DNA of 64,000 nt from Triglochin maritima (GCA_963682175.1 OY821772.1:55574925-55638924), one strand, 5' to 3'. Counted from the first letter of the stretch, positions 33,298-45,770 are shown. Notes: a model not told the origin generated them from the sequence alone. Numbers and translations are program-made.

Positions 33298-36250
33298 TAC
33301 TTCACGACGTGTTGTATGCACTAGCTATACGGCGAAATATTATTTCTGTTGTTGTTTTGATGAGACATGGTTTTAAAGTTGTTTTTGAGAACAATGATAT
33401 GAGTTTATACCTTGCTAACATTTATTATGGACGTGCCTATCTTTCAGACAGTTTTATTGTGTTGGACGCAATTTATGATTTCAATCATAACACTAGTGTC
33501 TTTATGAGCCAAAGTTCCATGAATAATGATTCAGTTATATGGCATGCTAGACTAGGTCACATTGGTGTTGACCGGATGAACATGTTGGCAAAGGAGGGGG
33601 TATTAGGAGAATGCCAAATTTGAATTGCCGACCTGTGAATCTTGTCTAGCTGGAAAGGCAACTAGAAAACCGTTCGGAAAAGCCATTAGGGCTACTTCTC
33701 CTTTAGAACTAATTCACTCAGATATTTGTGGACCTTTGAATGTGCGTATTAGACATGGACAGAGTTACTTCATCACATTCATTGATGACTTCACTAGATA
33801 TGGTCATATTTATCTTATTTCTCACAAGTCAGAAGCTCTAGAACGTTTTAAGAAATTCATGAGCTTAGTTGAGAATCAGTTGGATAATAAGATAAAAACT
33901 CTTAGAACGGATAGAGGTGGTGAGTATCTCTCCATAATGTTCAAAGAGTTATGTGATGAAAAGGGGATATCTAGACAACTCACTATGCCTTATACTCCTC
34001 AGCAAAATGGTGTTGTCGAGAGAAGGAATAGAACGTTGCTAGACATGATTAGATCTATGATGGCGCATGAGAGCTTGCCAATTTCGTTTTGGGGAGATGC
34101 TCTAATGACTGCTGCCTATATCCTCAATAGAGTTCCAACAAAATCGGTTCCCTCAACTCCATATGAGTTATGGACAGGACGGAAGCCTAATTTTAGTCTG
34201 TTGCGTCCTTGGGGATGCGCGGCATACATTCATTCTACTAGTCACCGATATGGAAAACTAGGACCTAGAGGGAAAAAGTGTATCTTTGTAAAATACAGTG
34301 ATCTCTCCAAAGGTTATGTTTTTATCGGGTTAGACGAGAATAAAGAAGGACGGAACTGGAGTCTAGGGATGCCACATTCTTGGAAAATAATTTTCCAACT
34401 CTTGCTAGAGCTATCAAAGAGTCAGTAGACTTCTTTGAACGACAAGATGAGGACATTGCCACTCCACGGGATCAGGATCTGGAAGTTGAACATGAGGTTC
34501 AACCCGTCAATCTTAGTGGGAGCAGCAATGCTGAGGATCCGATAGCTCTCACGGAGGATGAGCCATCAGATACCCATATGCGTCGAAGTAAACACGGGCT
34601 CATTCCTCGTAGGCGATTTTGCTGAGAGGAAGAGGCCCTCATGATAGCTCAAGAAGAAATTGATTATGAATCATCCGGGATGACAGTAATCGATGAGCAA
34701 GAACCAAAGACCTTGAAAGAGGCTTTGGAAGGTCCAAATGCTAAAGAGTGGTTAGAAGCTATAAAGGAAGAGTTGGAGTAGATGAAAGTTAATCGAGTCT
34801 GGGACTTGGTCGACTTACCGCCGAACCGAAAGGCCATTGGGGCCAAGTGGATCCTCAAGATTAAGAGGAAGGCGGATGGATCTATTGATAGATTCAAGGC
34901 TAGACTGGTAGCTAAAGGCTACACCCAAAGAGAAGACGTGGATTTTGAGGAAACTTTTTCACCCGTGGTTAGGTTTGCCTCCATCCGCCTTCTACTAGCT
35001 ATTGTAGCTCAGATGGACTTAGAGCTTTACCAAATGGATGTAAAGACTGCTTTTCTCAATGGAGAACTTGAGGAGGAGATCTATATGGATCAACCTCAAG
35101 GTTTTGAAGTCAAAGGACAAGAGCGCAAAGTGTGCAAGCTCAACAAGTCCTTGTATGACTTAAAACAAGCGTCTAGACAGTGGAACATTCGCTTCCATAA
35201 AGCTATATCAGAGAATGCGTTCTCTATGCTTGAGGAAGATCACTGTGTGTACGTTAAGAGATCCAATGGTAAATTTGTCATTCTGGCCTTGTATGTTGAT
35301 GACATACTCATGGCTGGCAATAACAAAGAGTTGCTGAAATCCACTAAAGAGTGGTTGTCCTCCACGTTTGATATGAATGACATGGGTGAAGCTAGCTACG
35401 TCCTTGGTGTCAAGATAGTTAGAGATAGGTCCAAGAGACTTCTGGGATTGTCTCAAGAGACTTACATTAACAACGTCTTAAAGAAATACCATATGGACAA
35501 ATACAAACCAATCGACACTCCTGTTGAGAAGGGTTTGCACTTAAGCCTTGATAAGCATCCTGAGACTCCTGAAGAGAAGGCCAAAATGAGCAAGGTTCCA
35601 TACTCCAATGCTGTGGGAAGCCTTATGTACGCTATGATGTGTACTAGGCCAGACATTTGTTATGCTGTGGGCATGGTGAGTCGATACCAGTCCAACCCAA
35701 GCATGGAGCACTGGAAGGCAGTCAAGAGAATCATGAGATACCTCAGAGGAACGAGTAACTACATGATGTGTTACCAAGCATCAGATCTCCGCCTGATTGG
35801 CTATAGTGATGCCGATTGGGCTGGAAGTCTACCTCTGGTTATGCTTTCTTGCTGGCTAATGGGGGCATCTCATGGTCCAGCAAGAAGCAAACCTGTATAG
35901 CCCTGTCGACTATGGAAGCGGAGTATGTTGCATGCTCTGCAGCAATACATGAGGCAGTTTGGTTGAGGAGGTTCTTACAACATACTGGGCTAGTAGAGAC
36001 ATCTGATGAGCCTGTTGTTGTCTATTGTGACAGCATGGCTGCCCTTTGTTATGTGAAAGACCCCAAGTATCATGGAAAGACCAAACATATACAGGTTAGG
36101 TATCATTTTGTGAAGGACATTATAGCGAGAAAGGAAGTTGTGTTGAGACATGTGTCTACTAGTCTTATGGTACCTGACCCTCTTACCAAGGCTATAGCTA
36201 AGGGCTCGTTTGTGTCCCATGTGAAGTCCTTAGGCTTACGCAGACTTTGA
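33298..36250 (+). pseudogene. Copia-2 integrase-RT-RNase H, broken
   Basis: The first frame (to 33623) completes protease and has the preintegrase motif WHARLGHIGVDRM. After a slip near 33606-33625 comes CESCLAGK and integrase with [15 protein letters not shown] and NGVVERR. A slip near 34350-34380, a TGA at 34623-34625 and a TAG at 34779-34781 precede RT (KARLVAKGY, QMDVKTAFLNGE, YVDD at 35292-35303). RNase H begins YSDADWAG. About ten codons are then missing, with a frame change near 35825, and it resumes at [10 protein letters not shown] through [11 protein letters not shown] to the stop at 36250. The wording differs from Copia-1, so this is a separate Copia family. Confidence 0.9.
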
Positions 36251-37499
36251 TGCATTGACATGTCTAACTTACTTTTAAGAGTGATTGTGTTTTCCTTTCG
36301 ACTATATTATTTGGTTGATGTAGTTGTTCTAGCATAAAATATTATTCTGTCAATAGGCTGAAGAATGCTCACTCACACGAGCATTCACCTCTTGTGCTTT
36401 TGATAACGAGCAGAGATGAGACCGATCATGAGGAGATCTTGTATGATATATCCAGAGCAGTTCATGATAGGACAGTCGCCTTGATTAGGAATCAAGATGA
36501 GATCCTCTATGTTGGTGAGGATTGACATGAATGTTCCCACGATTCATGTGACCTATAGAAGCCAAGTGCGAGCATCACATGTGGCGCCAGGTGGCACCTG
36601 TATGGTGTTAAGGCGACAATGATGAAGCTCGGGTCAGGCGCAGAGGGGGTGCGACTGGACTAAGACTTGTATGGTGTTGAGAGACAGACATACTGTTGTG
36701 TGCAGTATGATCCACCATAACATGTTTATCATACAACATGTGTTGAGCGACCATTGGGAAGTGAAAGGATGGATCCCTCCTTCACTGTGTGAGTCCAAGA
36801 CTTGATTGTCATTAGTTACCCTCAATGACCTTCGACGACACCATGAAGCAAAGAGTTGATGTGTCTACTTTGGGATGTTATCTATGACCATGAGAGATTC
36901 AGTCTAAAGATGCATCTTCGGGAAAGGAGTCAACTCTGAGTGTAATGGTGGTCTGGTGCGAAGGGAAAGGTTTGACTCGACTGCACTGAAAGTATTTGCT
37001 GGGCCCAACTGTATTGGATACAGTAGCAAGTACCTTGAGGACAAGAAGGTATTCTCTCCGAGGGATCGAGATACCGTTCCTGTCAAGTGAGTTTCTGAGT
37101 AAACCTGGGGAACAGTGATGTGCATTTTACTGCTTAATTGTTATTTTTGTGAGGATGTTGTCATTTTGGCCTTCTAGTAAGGTTTCTAGTTTGAGACTCC
37201 TAATTGCAGGTGCATCACCGGTCGCACGACCCATTTGTCCGTATGATCGGAAGAGTGCATGTGTCGGGGACACAAATGATCTTGTATCGGGGATACATGA
37301 TCAGAGACTTGCGTGTTGTGGATGCGTTCTTGGAGAGAGGAATAGTTGTATATATCAGGGAAGTATACATGTGTGTCGGGGACACATAGAGAGGTGATAT
37401 ATTGCCATTGTGTGATTGTATGTATCAGGGATATATGCATGTGTCAGGGACACAAAAGCAGATGACATGTTGTTATCGTGCTATTGTGCAAGTGTGAGA
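36251..37499 (+). other. Copia-2 3' noncoding segment
   Basis: About 1.25 kb between the RNase H stop and the LTR, with no coding frame. At 37255-37455 short hairpin-type words recur: TGTGTCGGGGACACA (twice), GTATCGGGGATAC, TATCAGGGATA and TGTGTCAGGGACACA. There is no good polypurine tract directly before the LTR (AAGTGTGAGA). Confidence 0.7.
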
Positions 37500-37886
37500 T
37501 ATTGGATTAATCTAGGATTAATAAGATATTTGCCCAAAGCACTGACACATGACGCGTCCCCATTGGACCACACATTTAGGGTTTAGGGTGGGGCCATCTA
37601 TATAAGAAGGGGAATCTCCCATTGGATGGATGTTCATGTGTGCAAACCCTAGCCCCACCAAACCCTAGCCGCCACCTCTCCCTCTCTCTCCCATTCGTCC
37701 CTCCACCTCCACCAAGCCAATCCGTGGACTCTTGGGTTGTGGACTCGTGATTCTTCTCCAAGAGAGTAGAAGACCGACCGGTGCTCCAGAGGATTCCGTG
37801 AGGTGATCGCCGATCCATTCCGCTGCCACAGGTTCTCTCCAAGAAGGTAAATCCGAACCTGTAGATTCAATCATAGATTGCTAACA
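37500..37886 (+). repeat. Copia-2 LTR 2
   Basis: 387 bp, same ends as LTR 1. It is followed not by the target duplication but by 219 bp of Copia-2 leader, showing that it is an internal LTR of a recombined array. Confidence 0.9.
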
Positions 37887-38105
37887 TTCGTACCAGAGCC
37901 ATCTTGGTCACCTCCGAATTTTTGAGCACTTTCTTATTTCATATATGTTGAAATAATTTCGGTTGTTTTTGAGAGAAATCGCATACATATGTAGTTTTTC
38001 TCTTCATCATGCGCCTTGGGTTTGATGGCAGTTTTCCTCACCCTTGCGCATATTTTCTTGATTCATTTCATTACATGCGAATTGCATTACAAGTTTCATC
38101 ATTAT
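37887..38105 (+). mobile_element. Truncated Copia-2 leader at the duplication junction
   Basis: Matches 18133-18351, including the primer site, and then switches to sequence matching 13765 onward inside the pentamer ATTAT. This is the breakpoint of the duplication. Confidence 0.9.
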
Positions 38106-38499
38106 GTATGTGTTTGTTGATTTGTTCCTTGGAAATTGGGTGATAAGCAAAATAGAAAACTTACCGCTGATCGGTTTGGATACCTATGTTCAAGAAAACC
38201 TTTCCTCTGAGCTTGACTTACTGAACCTAGGAGTTCACCTAACGAAGAGGTTGAATCTACAGGATTGGAGCTAGATGGCACTAGGGTGCAAATGGTTACA
38301 AGAGTATCTGATTCGATAATTTATATTTAATTAGTATTTGATAAATTTTGTACTACCAATATTCGAATACAAGATCGGTAAGAAAAAAAAAACAAATATG
38401 ATTCGGATACGAATTCGGATAGTGAACCTTTCAAATTTGAGTATCCAAAAAGTACATTATTTTCTTCAAATATACGATATATACATATAAATATGGGTC

Positions 38500-39937
38500 G
38501 TGATACACGGTGCGGGCACCACCTGACGTGGTTACTCCAGTCATCAGATAAATTAATTTAATAACATGTTTGTGTCACATGCAACCTTTAATTTCTCAAT
38601 GCAATATTATTTTCTCACTACAACGTTCGGTTTTCCCGTGCAACTTTTACTTTTCCCAACGCAACATTTGGTTTCCGCATGCAACATTCAGATACAAAGA
38701 TAAAATTAAGATTTCATGTTTTGTCATTTTAAACATATAAGTTTGTCATTTTTAACATACGAGTTTGTCTTTTTTAATGTATGGTTTGTCTTTTTTAAAT
38801 AGTAATTTGTCATTTTTAAGTATGTGTTTATCATTTTTAAGTACCGATTTGTCCTTTCTATGTCGATGTTTTGTCCTTTTTAAGTAATGGTTTGTCCTTT
38901 TGAACAGTTGGGTCGGTCCTTCTAATATTGGTGAGTTGTTCTTTCTATGTCGAGGTTTTGTCCTTTTTAAGTAGTGGTTTGTCATTTTAAGTATGATTTT
39001 GTGTTTTTTAACAGTTGGGTAGGTCCTTATATTGGTGGATTGTCCTTTTTATGTCATTTTAAGTAATGGTTTGTCCTTTTTAAGTATGATTTTGTCCTTT
39101 TTAACAATTGGTCAGTCCTTACATTGGTGGGTTGTCTTTTTTTATGTCGAGATTTTGTTCTTTTTAAATAATGATTTGTCCTTGTTAAGTAGTGGTTTGT
39201 CCTTTTTAAGTATGAGTTGTCATTTTTATCACTTACGTTTGTCATTTTCAAGAACACAAAATCAAACCCAATTTCGTGAAAATAAATCAGAAACCCCCAA
39301 AAATTAATATCAAAGACAAACCACCTTTAAACAAGAACACCACAAAAAAAAAAACTTTCCAAAATAACATCAAAAAACCAAGATCGATCCATCACAGACA
39401 AAACCAAAAACTTCAAATCAGGAACAAAGAAAAAATCAAGACCAATTTATCACAGAACAAAACCAAAAACTTCAAATCAGTCACCAAAACCAAACTTTCC
39501 TCCAAAAAATATCACACAAAAAACTCAAATTAGTTACAAAGAACCACATTTCTCCTCATCCTCGCCTCGAGACAGACTCCAACACCGACCATTTCCTCCT
39601 CCTCCTCCTCGCCGACTAACTACACCGTGGCATCCTAACCAACGTCGTCGGCGTCCCCGCCTCCCTCAAGACCCACTCCCGTGTCGTCTCCCTCGGCATC
39701 CCTCTTACCGATCTCGCCTTCCACAGGGAGAAAATGATGGAAAACGAAAGGTTTTGGGATAGTGGAAAGTTTTGAGGAGATATGTATGATGGAAACAAAA
39801 TGTCACATAGTTTAGCATGCGTGTGATGTGACACAAAATAAATAAATAATATGTGATTTAATTAATCTTTGGTTTTTGTTGACTGGATTAACCACGTCAG
39901 ACGGCGTCCTAGACGCACCGCGTCAACAAATCATTTT
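38500..39937. mobile_element. Non-autonomous TIR element (copy A')
   Basis: The duplicate of the element at 14163-15600, with the same inverted ends and interior and a handful of base changes. Confidence 0.5.
38722..39252. repeat. Degenerate minisatellite (copy A')
   Basis: The duplicate of 14385-14915. The unit order is unchanged, so no expansion or contraction has happened since the duplication. Confidence 0.75.
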
Positions 39938-40216
39938 TCATTTGTTTATTATATGGTAAAATTCGAATCAAATCGTATATCAGTTTTTACTCAAATTTGA
40001 GTATTTATTATATGGTAAAGTTTGAATCAAGTAGACACTTAAAAAATGTGTTGCTTGCGGTTCTGAGAATAAACAATGATTATTTGAAAACACATGATTA
40101 TGCCATCAACGGGCCCGACACCGAGAAATGGAAGTGGTTTGAGAAATCTACCATTTGAATTAAGTATTTAATTATTATTTTGTCACTTTTGAAGTAAATT
40201 TTTGCATCTTTGAATT

Positions 40217-40830
40217 TTTAGAATTCTCTTGACACATTAGATAGAACACATATCCTGTTACAATTCCAGCAGATATGCAACCAAGATATAGAAGTAGAAA
40301 ATGCATAGTTTCTACAAATGTCTTGGGAGCATGTTCTCCAAATTTGGAATTCAATTATGTATTGCCTGGGTGAGAGAGATCATCTTCTGATTCGCGAGTT
40401 CTACGTGATGCTTTACGTAGAAGTGATCACCTTCAAGTTCCATTTGGTAAAATTAATATTATCACAAAGTATACATTTATTGAATAATACATGTCTAAAT
40501 GATGTTTATCTCTTAGGAAAATATTACCCTGTGGATGCGGGATATACCAACGGACCAGTGTTTTTAGCTCCATATCAAGGTACTAGATATCATCTCAATG
40601 AGTGGATTGGAAATGTTCCTCGAAATTTGAAGGAGTTATTTAATCTTTGTCACTCAAGAGCGAGAAATGCAATTGAAAGAACATTTGGATTATCAAAGAA
40701 AAGATGGGTTATATTTAGTGGAGGATCCAAAACAAAATGTGAGGGCGGTCACCTTATAAAATTACATCGAATCGAAAACGTTATACCTACTTTAAAATTC
40801 TTAAAATTACATTCAAAATTCTTCTTATAA
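40217..40830 (+). pseudogene. PIF/Harbinger transposase fragment (copy A')
   Basis: The duplicate of 15880-16493 with the same TGA and frameshift, so the gene was dead before duplication. One codon difference is visible: HRIEN here against HRTEN in copy A. Confidence 0.8.
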
Positions 40831-40836
40831 TGTAGT

Positions 40837-41297
40837 CCTACGAGGTTTCATGTTTTGAAATCTTTTCACGATCATTTCATTGCTAATCTGACCGAAAATG
40901 TTTCTTTCAATGTATGTAATGAGAACATCATTGACTCAATTGTCTCCCATCTGGTTGCGCAATCTGCTTTTCAATACGTTCATGGCTGAAAACTCTCTCT
41001 CAACGGTGACAGTTGCTACTGACAAGACTAATGCTAACGTAATCGACAAGAAAATCAATGGAAAAGTGATATTTTTCTTCTTTTGAACCATCTTTTGTGC
41101 AAGTTCTGTTAGACTATTCAAATTTTCAAATTCTGTATTCGATCTGACGTCACAGACATATTTCTCCAATTGACTCTAAAGGACCATGAGATCAAATTCT
41201 GAAAACTCTTTGGGATAATGTTTGGCCATTAGAAGTAATTTATTCTTGTCAAACGCAGATAAAGAATTTTTAAGACTTAAACAAACTACACATAAGT
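40837..41297 (-). pseudogene. hAT transposase C-terminal fragment (copy A')
   Basis: The duplicate of 16500-16960. It keeps the family motif F-S-A-M-N, so the Leu in copy A is the derived state. Confidence 0.8.
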
Positions 41298-42082
41298 AAC
41301 TCTGGTTGGACTAATGGGCAAGCAATAATTAAAACTTAGAAGATTGGATGACAGAGAAATAATTTTGAGACTTAAACAAACTACACACACAAGTAACTCT
41401 GATTGGGCTAATGAGCTAGTTATAATTAGAACTTAGAAGATTGAATGATCTTAATATAACTAGATGAAATTTAACAATCCTAATTAGTATAAAAATTACT
41501 TAATTTGTGTGGTCACATATGTAATATATGAAGGAGGTTTGAGAGGGGAGGGTGGTCACTTGCCTACCCTTGACCCCATCTATCTGCCACTGGCTATATT
41601 AGGAACACACATTTTTTCTATATCAAAACTCAAGTACGAATTATTAATGTTTGTTGTGTACTTCACAACTTGATCAAAAGAGGGCTACTTTCGGAATGCT
41701 GTGGATTGCAAAGAGGGCCTGTTTGGAGCCCTCGTGGCGTGACTTTTCAAGGTGCTTATATATTAAATCTAAATAGATATAATATTCTTTTGACTTCTTG
41801 CTTATTAGTTTCTTCGGTTTCTATGAATTTCTGGTGTCATCTTATCTTCGTAATTCAATAATTTCATTCATGGTTAGAAGGTTAATGCTTTTGACAACTT
41901 GTTCTAGGTCTTATCTGCTTATGATTTGATTTTTATTAGACATTTTAATTCAATTTTGTCAACTTGATAGTGCTTAAGTATGGACTAAAGAGTTGCTGCT
42001 CTTATCCGTGCTTATGATTCAAATTGGGTTAGAATTGTTTTCAAATTACCTTATAGAACTTACACACCACAGTTGTTGAGAC

Positions 42083-42469
42083 TATTGGATTAATCTAGGA
42101 TTAATAAGATATTTGCCCAAAGCACTGACACATGACGCGTCCCCATTGGACCACACATTTAGGGTTTAGGGTGGGGCCATCTACATAAGGAGGGGAGTCT
42201 CCCATTGGATGGATGTTCATGTGTGCAAACCCTAGCCCCACCAAACCCTAGCCGCCACCTCTCCCTCTCTCTCCCATTCGTCCCTCCACCTCCACCAAGC
42301 CAATCCGTGGACTCTTGGGTTGTGGACTCGTGCTTCTTCTCCAAGAGAGTAGAAGACCGACCGGTGCTCCAGAGGATTCCGTGAGGTGATCGCCGATCCA
42401 TTCCGCTGCCACAGGTTCTCTCCAAGAAGGTAAATCCGAACCTGTAGATTCAATCGTAGATTGCTAACA
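42083..42469 (+). repeat. Copia-2 LTR 3, solo, with target duplication
   Basis: 387 bp, flanked on both sides by GAGAC (42078-42082, 42470-42474). It is a classical solo LTR of the Copia-2 insertion in the duplicated copy. The true 3' flank of the original insertion therefore begins at 42470. Confidence 0.93.
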
Positions 42470-42474
42470 GAGAC

Positions 42475-42821
42475 ATTTGCACTCTACATTTCGCGACCCA
42501 CAATAATCTTCTTGTTGTCATAGATGATGCAGATGGGATATCTGGTTACTAATTTCAATGATTATTTTTCTTCAAGAGAAGCATCTGTACTTTCCCTACT
42601 TTCTTAGTTATTTCTCTGTGTTTGTCATTGATTCATTGCATTGTGCCCTTAGGCAATATCATCTTCCTAAATCCAGTCTAAAAGATGCCAAACCTTACAA
42701 CATGAATTAGGATTTCTTTTACATTGCTTAGTTACTTTTGTATGCGGATGCATGGTTAAAACATTCCCACCTTTATAGAAAATCAATTAATTTTGTTTTC
42801 ATTGAGCACTTTCGTATACGG

Positions 42822-42878
<57 letters not shown>

Positions 42879-43086
42879 TACCTTGATGGCGCATGCGAAA
42901 GCCACGAATGGTGCACTCAGAAGTGTCTTGTTGATCCCAATCCATTATTTAAGAAGGATCCAAGGCAAATGTGTTGCACCTGAGCTATCTAAACATTTTT
43001 GGTTAATGACTAATGGAATTTATCATATCATTTTATTGTATATTTGTAAAACAAGTAACGTGTTGCACGTAAAAGTGTGGTTGAAA
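42475..43086. other. Flanking DNA with a TA microsatellite
   Basis: A (TA)n run lies at about 42820-42877. The stretch 42880-42985 has an open frame with several Cys (YLDGACESHEWC) that I do not recognise. No supported gene. Confidence 0.5.
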
Positions 43087-43095
43087 AAATAAAAA

Positions 43096-43560
43096 GGTTT
43101 TTTGCTACAGTACACCCCGTAAGTATCCAAATTGGTCATATGCACCTGCTTTTTCGGTATTGCCGCATATGCATATGGAAAGCATCCTATTTGTGCAAAT
43201 GCACCTGGGCCGTTCGTGGGCCCCACTCCAGTGAGACGACGTGAATGGGCCGTTAACGGCCGTCTGAATCGGTTCGTGATCCGTTTGGTAGGACGTGTGA
43301 TTTGTGATTGACTGTAGCCAAATAAATTTTACTAAGACTAATCTAAGACCATGACTAAACCATTACAGTGCTGGAATCACTCTGCATCGAATCACTCTAG
43401 ATCGACTCTGGCATCACTCTGGATCGTCTATGGAATCACTCTGTATCGACTCTGGAATTGTTCTAGATCGTCTCTGGAATCAATCTGGATCGACTCTGGA
43501 ATCAATATGGATCGACTCTGGACAATCTGGATCGGCTCTAGAATCACTTTGGATCCAGTG
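43096..43560. repeat. MULE left terminal inverted repeat with 22-bp tandem array
   Basis: 43096-43370 mirrors 54310-54587. 43370-43560 holds about eight imperfect 22-bp units of the form GATCGACTCTGGAATCACTCTG. Confidence 0.85.
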
Positions 43561-43783
43561 ACTGTAGTCCCACGGACACGTATGAGACTTGGTCGTTCGA
43601 CCCTGGAATGGCTCTGGAATGACGCGTCACACATCAGAGACCACTAGACAAATACATGTCCACAAGAAGGGGTTGATCTGGCAATTCCTTCGTAAGTTGA
43701 AGCGCAAAGGTTCCCGTGATCTGAGGGGAACGACTGTTGAACATCAAGAACATGACTTACCATCAATACGTGAGAAGACGTAT

Positions 43784-45339
43784 TGATTGATCGTTTTATA
43801 TTTAACCGCAAGTGCACGGCCGCGTTGAAGCGGTGACAAATACGGGTCGTCCACTGGGAGGTGTGTCGACACTTGGTTTGTGCGAAGGCGAGAGGTAAAG
43901 AAAGGGAAGAAAGGTCGGTTTGATTACACTAAACTACACTAAGATGCAAATGGAAATGGAAAAGAAGCAAGAAAAACTAAACCCCAAAGGGGGTAGAGAA
44001 ATGATGTGAATATAAAGATGTGTGTGTGTAATTAAGCTCCTCACAACATGTAGTGCATGAAATCATAAAACTACATCCAACTTTGCCTCCACATGAATTA
44101 AGATTTCACTACGTCATTAAAACATACAAGACAATAATTGGAATGAAGCTAAATGAACTCAAGTATAAAGACTAGACCCTACTATGCCTCCACATGAATT
44201 AAGATAAGACTACATCGTTAAAACATACAGACATTAACCAAGGTAAAGGCAACAAGAGTTCATACACTACAACTTGTGTTTCCAATATTAATTCCTATCC
44301 ATATCCTAACCTTATCATTCCCCATAAAATAGATCCACTAATCAAAGCATAAGCTAAGCTTCATTCAAGAGCATTAGCATATCAAAGATAAGAGTGGAGA
44401 CCCATTAGATGGTTATGGAAATCATTTAAAGCTCAAGAGATTAAGATAGCACACACTTAATACACTACATGATTATATCACATATTTCTCCACCCCCAAA
44501 TGGGGATGGAACTACTCACTACTCATTACACTAACTATATTAACAAAAACAAGCATAATACTGAAATGAAACTATACTAATCAAGCAAGAAACATTAAAG
44601 AAGCATAAAACAAAACAAGCACCAAAGCAAACACATTGAAGAAAATTAACTAAGCAAGAATTAACAAGCTAATGAAAAACTTCTATTATGAACTCACTCA
44701 GATTACAAGCAGCCCTTCCTCCACTAGAGTTTTGCTTCAAGGCTTCACTCTTAGTAGGGAAGATGCCACCAAAGAGAGAGATATACAATGGGAGGTGAAG
44801 AGTTCTATTTATAAGCATGGAAAAGCTAATCCGGGACAATCCCCCGATGTGGGACTAAACCAATACCAAAAATAGCCTAAACACATAATAATACAAGTCC
44901 AGGAGAAAGCTTAACGGATCTGGGGCCATATGGACCGCCAATTAGCGGTCCAAGACCGCCAATTGGCGGTCTATAAACTTCAGATCGCGTTGGTTTTTGT
45001 TGTAGGCTTTGCTTGGAGTGTTTCTTGGTCTTGGATGCATCTACTCGGTTTAGTGGAGCTCCGACCCGAATCGAATTGACAAAATACTCCCCATGATGGT
45101 GTGGAGTTTCCTATTTTGCTCTTAGGTCCTCCTGTCTTACGTTCAAGTCCTTCTCCCTTGCATCTTGGTCCCCAGGTCTCACAATTAAGTCCTTTTTCCT
45201 GCTTTTGGGTCCTTTCATGGCTCTTCTCTTCAAACCTCTTTATTTCTGAAAATCAAACATAAAACTCGTCACGTAGCATTCCTTAGGTGTAAGAAAATGG
45301 ATATAAGGTACAAATATAAGCATGAAATGATGTCAATCA
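43784..45339 (-). mobile_element. Solo LTR, 1556 bp (copy 2)
   Basis: The same family as 25844-27398: TGATTGA...TCAATCA ends, target duplication CGTAT (43779-43783, 45340-45344). The palindromic ACCGCCAATTGGCGGT motif is present once intact and once with a mismatch (44933-44971), upstream of the minus-strand TATA-like box at about 44805-44820. Confidence 0.88.
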
Positions 45340-45461
45340 CGTATCACAAATGAATTTGTATGCAAAAAGACTTCTCGGTATTTGAAAGAGATAAAGTTTC
45401 TACGTAAGTCATACACTTGTTTAGAGATGGACATGTTATGAAACAACAAGCGTGAGTCCAG

Positions 45462-45770
45462 ATGAGTAAAGAGTCAATACAGAGTAATTCCGGAGGCTAT
45501 CCTAAGTGTGTAGAAAATGAACATCGCCAACGATGTAAGGAGTTGCAGGCTGTGGAGACGGCCATAATGTTCTGCCGGTGGAGAATGACGAACTGCATGA
45601 ATGACTGGAAGGGAGCCATGCGCACTGGAAACCCGAACACACACAAGACAACCGGTCTAGCCCTTGAAGAACCTTTCTTAGAATTGAAGGACCTCGAGGA
45701 GAAGCGACGGCGGTTGGTAGAGGAATTAATGTCGAATTATCCCCACCCTTTTGAATCTTCATCTGATTAG
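45462..45770 (+). CDS. Hypothetical protein in MULE, 102 aa
   Basis: An open frame of unknown family. It has CxxH-like spacing at the N-terminus (KCVENEHRQRCKEL), a helical charged middle and LEEKRRRLVEELM near the C-terminus, suggesting a short coiled coil. An upstream frame (43589-43786) ends at the solo LTR and may have been part of the same transcript. It could be an accessory MULE gene or chance; codon bias cannot be judged at this length. Confidence 0.35.
   Translation: MSKESIQSNSGGYPKCVENEHRQRCKELQAVETAIMFCRWRMTNCMNDWKGAMRTGNPNTHKTTGLALEEPFLELKDLEEKRRRLVEELMSNYPHPFESSSD

Larger units (their letters stand above)
17746..37886 (+). mobile_element. Copia-2: Ty1/Copia retrotransposon with nested insertions
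   Basis: 387-bp LTRs lie at 17746-18132 and 37500-37886. They are followed or preceded by a long leader, gag-protease, integrase-RT-RNase H and a long 3' noncoding segment. The body is split at 21233 by element 3 (12,059 bp) with target duplication CCTAT (21229-21233 and 33293-33297). Without it, Copia-2 would be about 8.1 kb. The 5' flank is GAGAC (17741-17745). The matching GAGAC is found not after the second LTR but after the third LTR at 42470, a sign of later rearrangement. The two LTRs differ at about eight sites by eye. The coding region carries several stops and frameshifts. Confidence 0.9.
38101..42082. repeat. Duplicated segment, copy A'
   Basis: Near-identical to 13765-17745 (constant offset 24337 after a one-base A-run difference near 38391). 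It starts at the leader junction and ends with GAGAC before a solo Copia-2 LTR. Confidence 0.92.
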
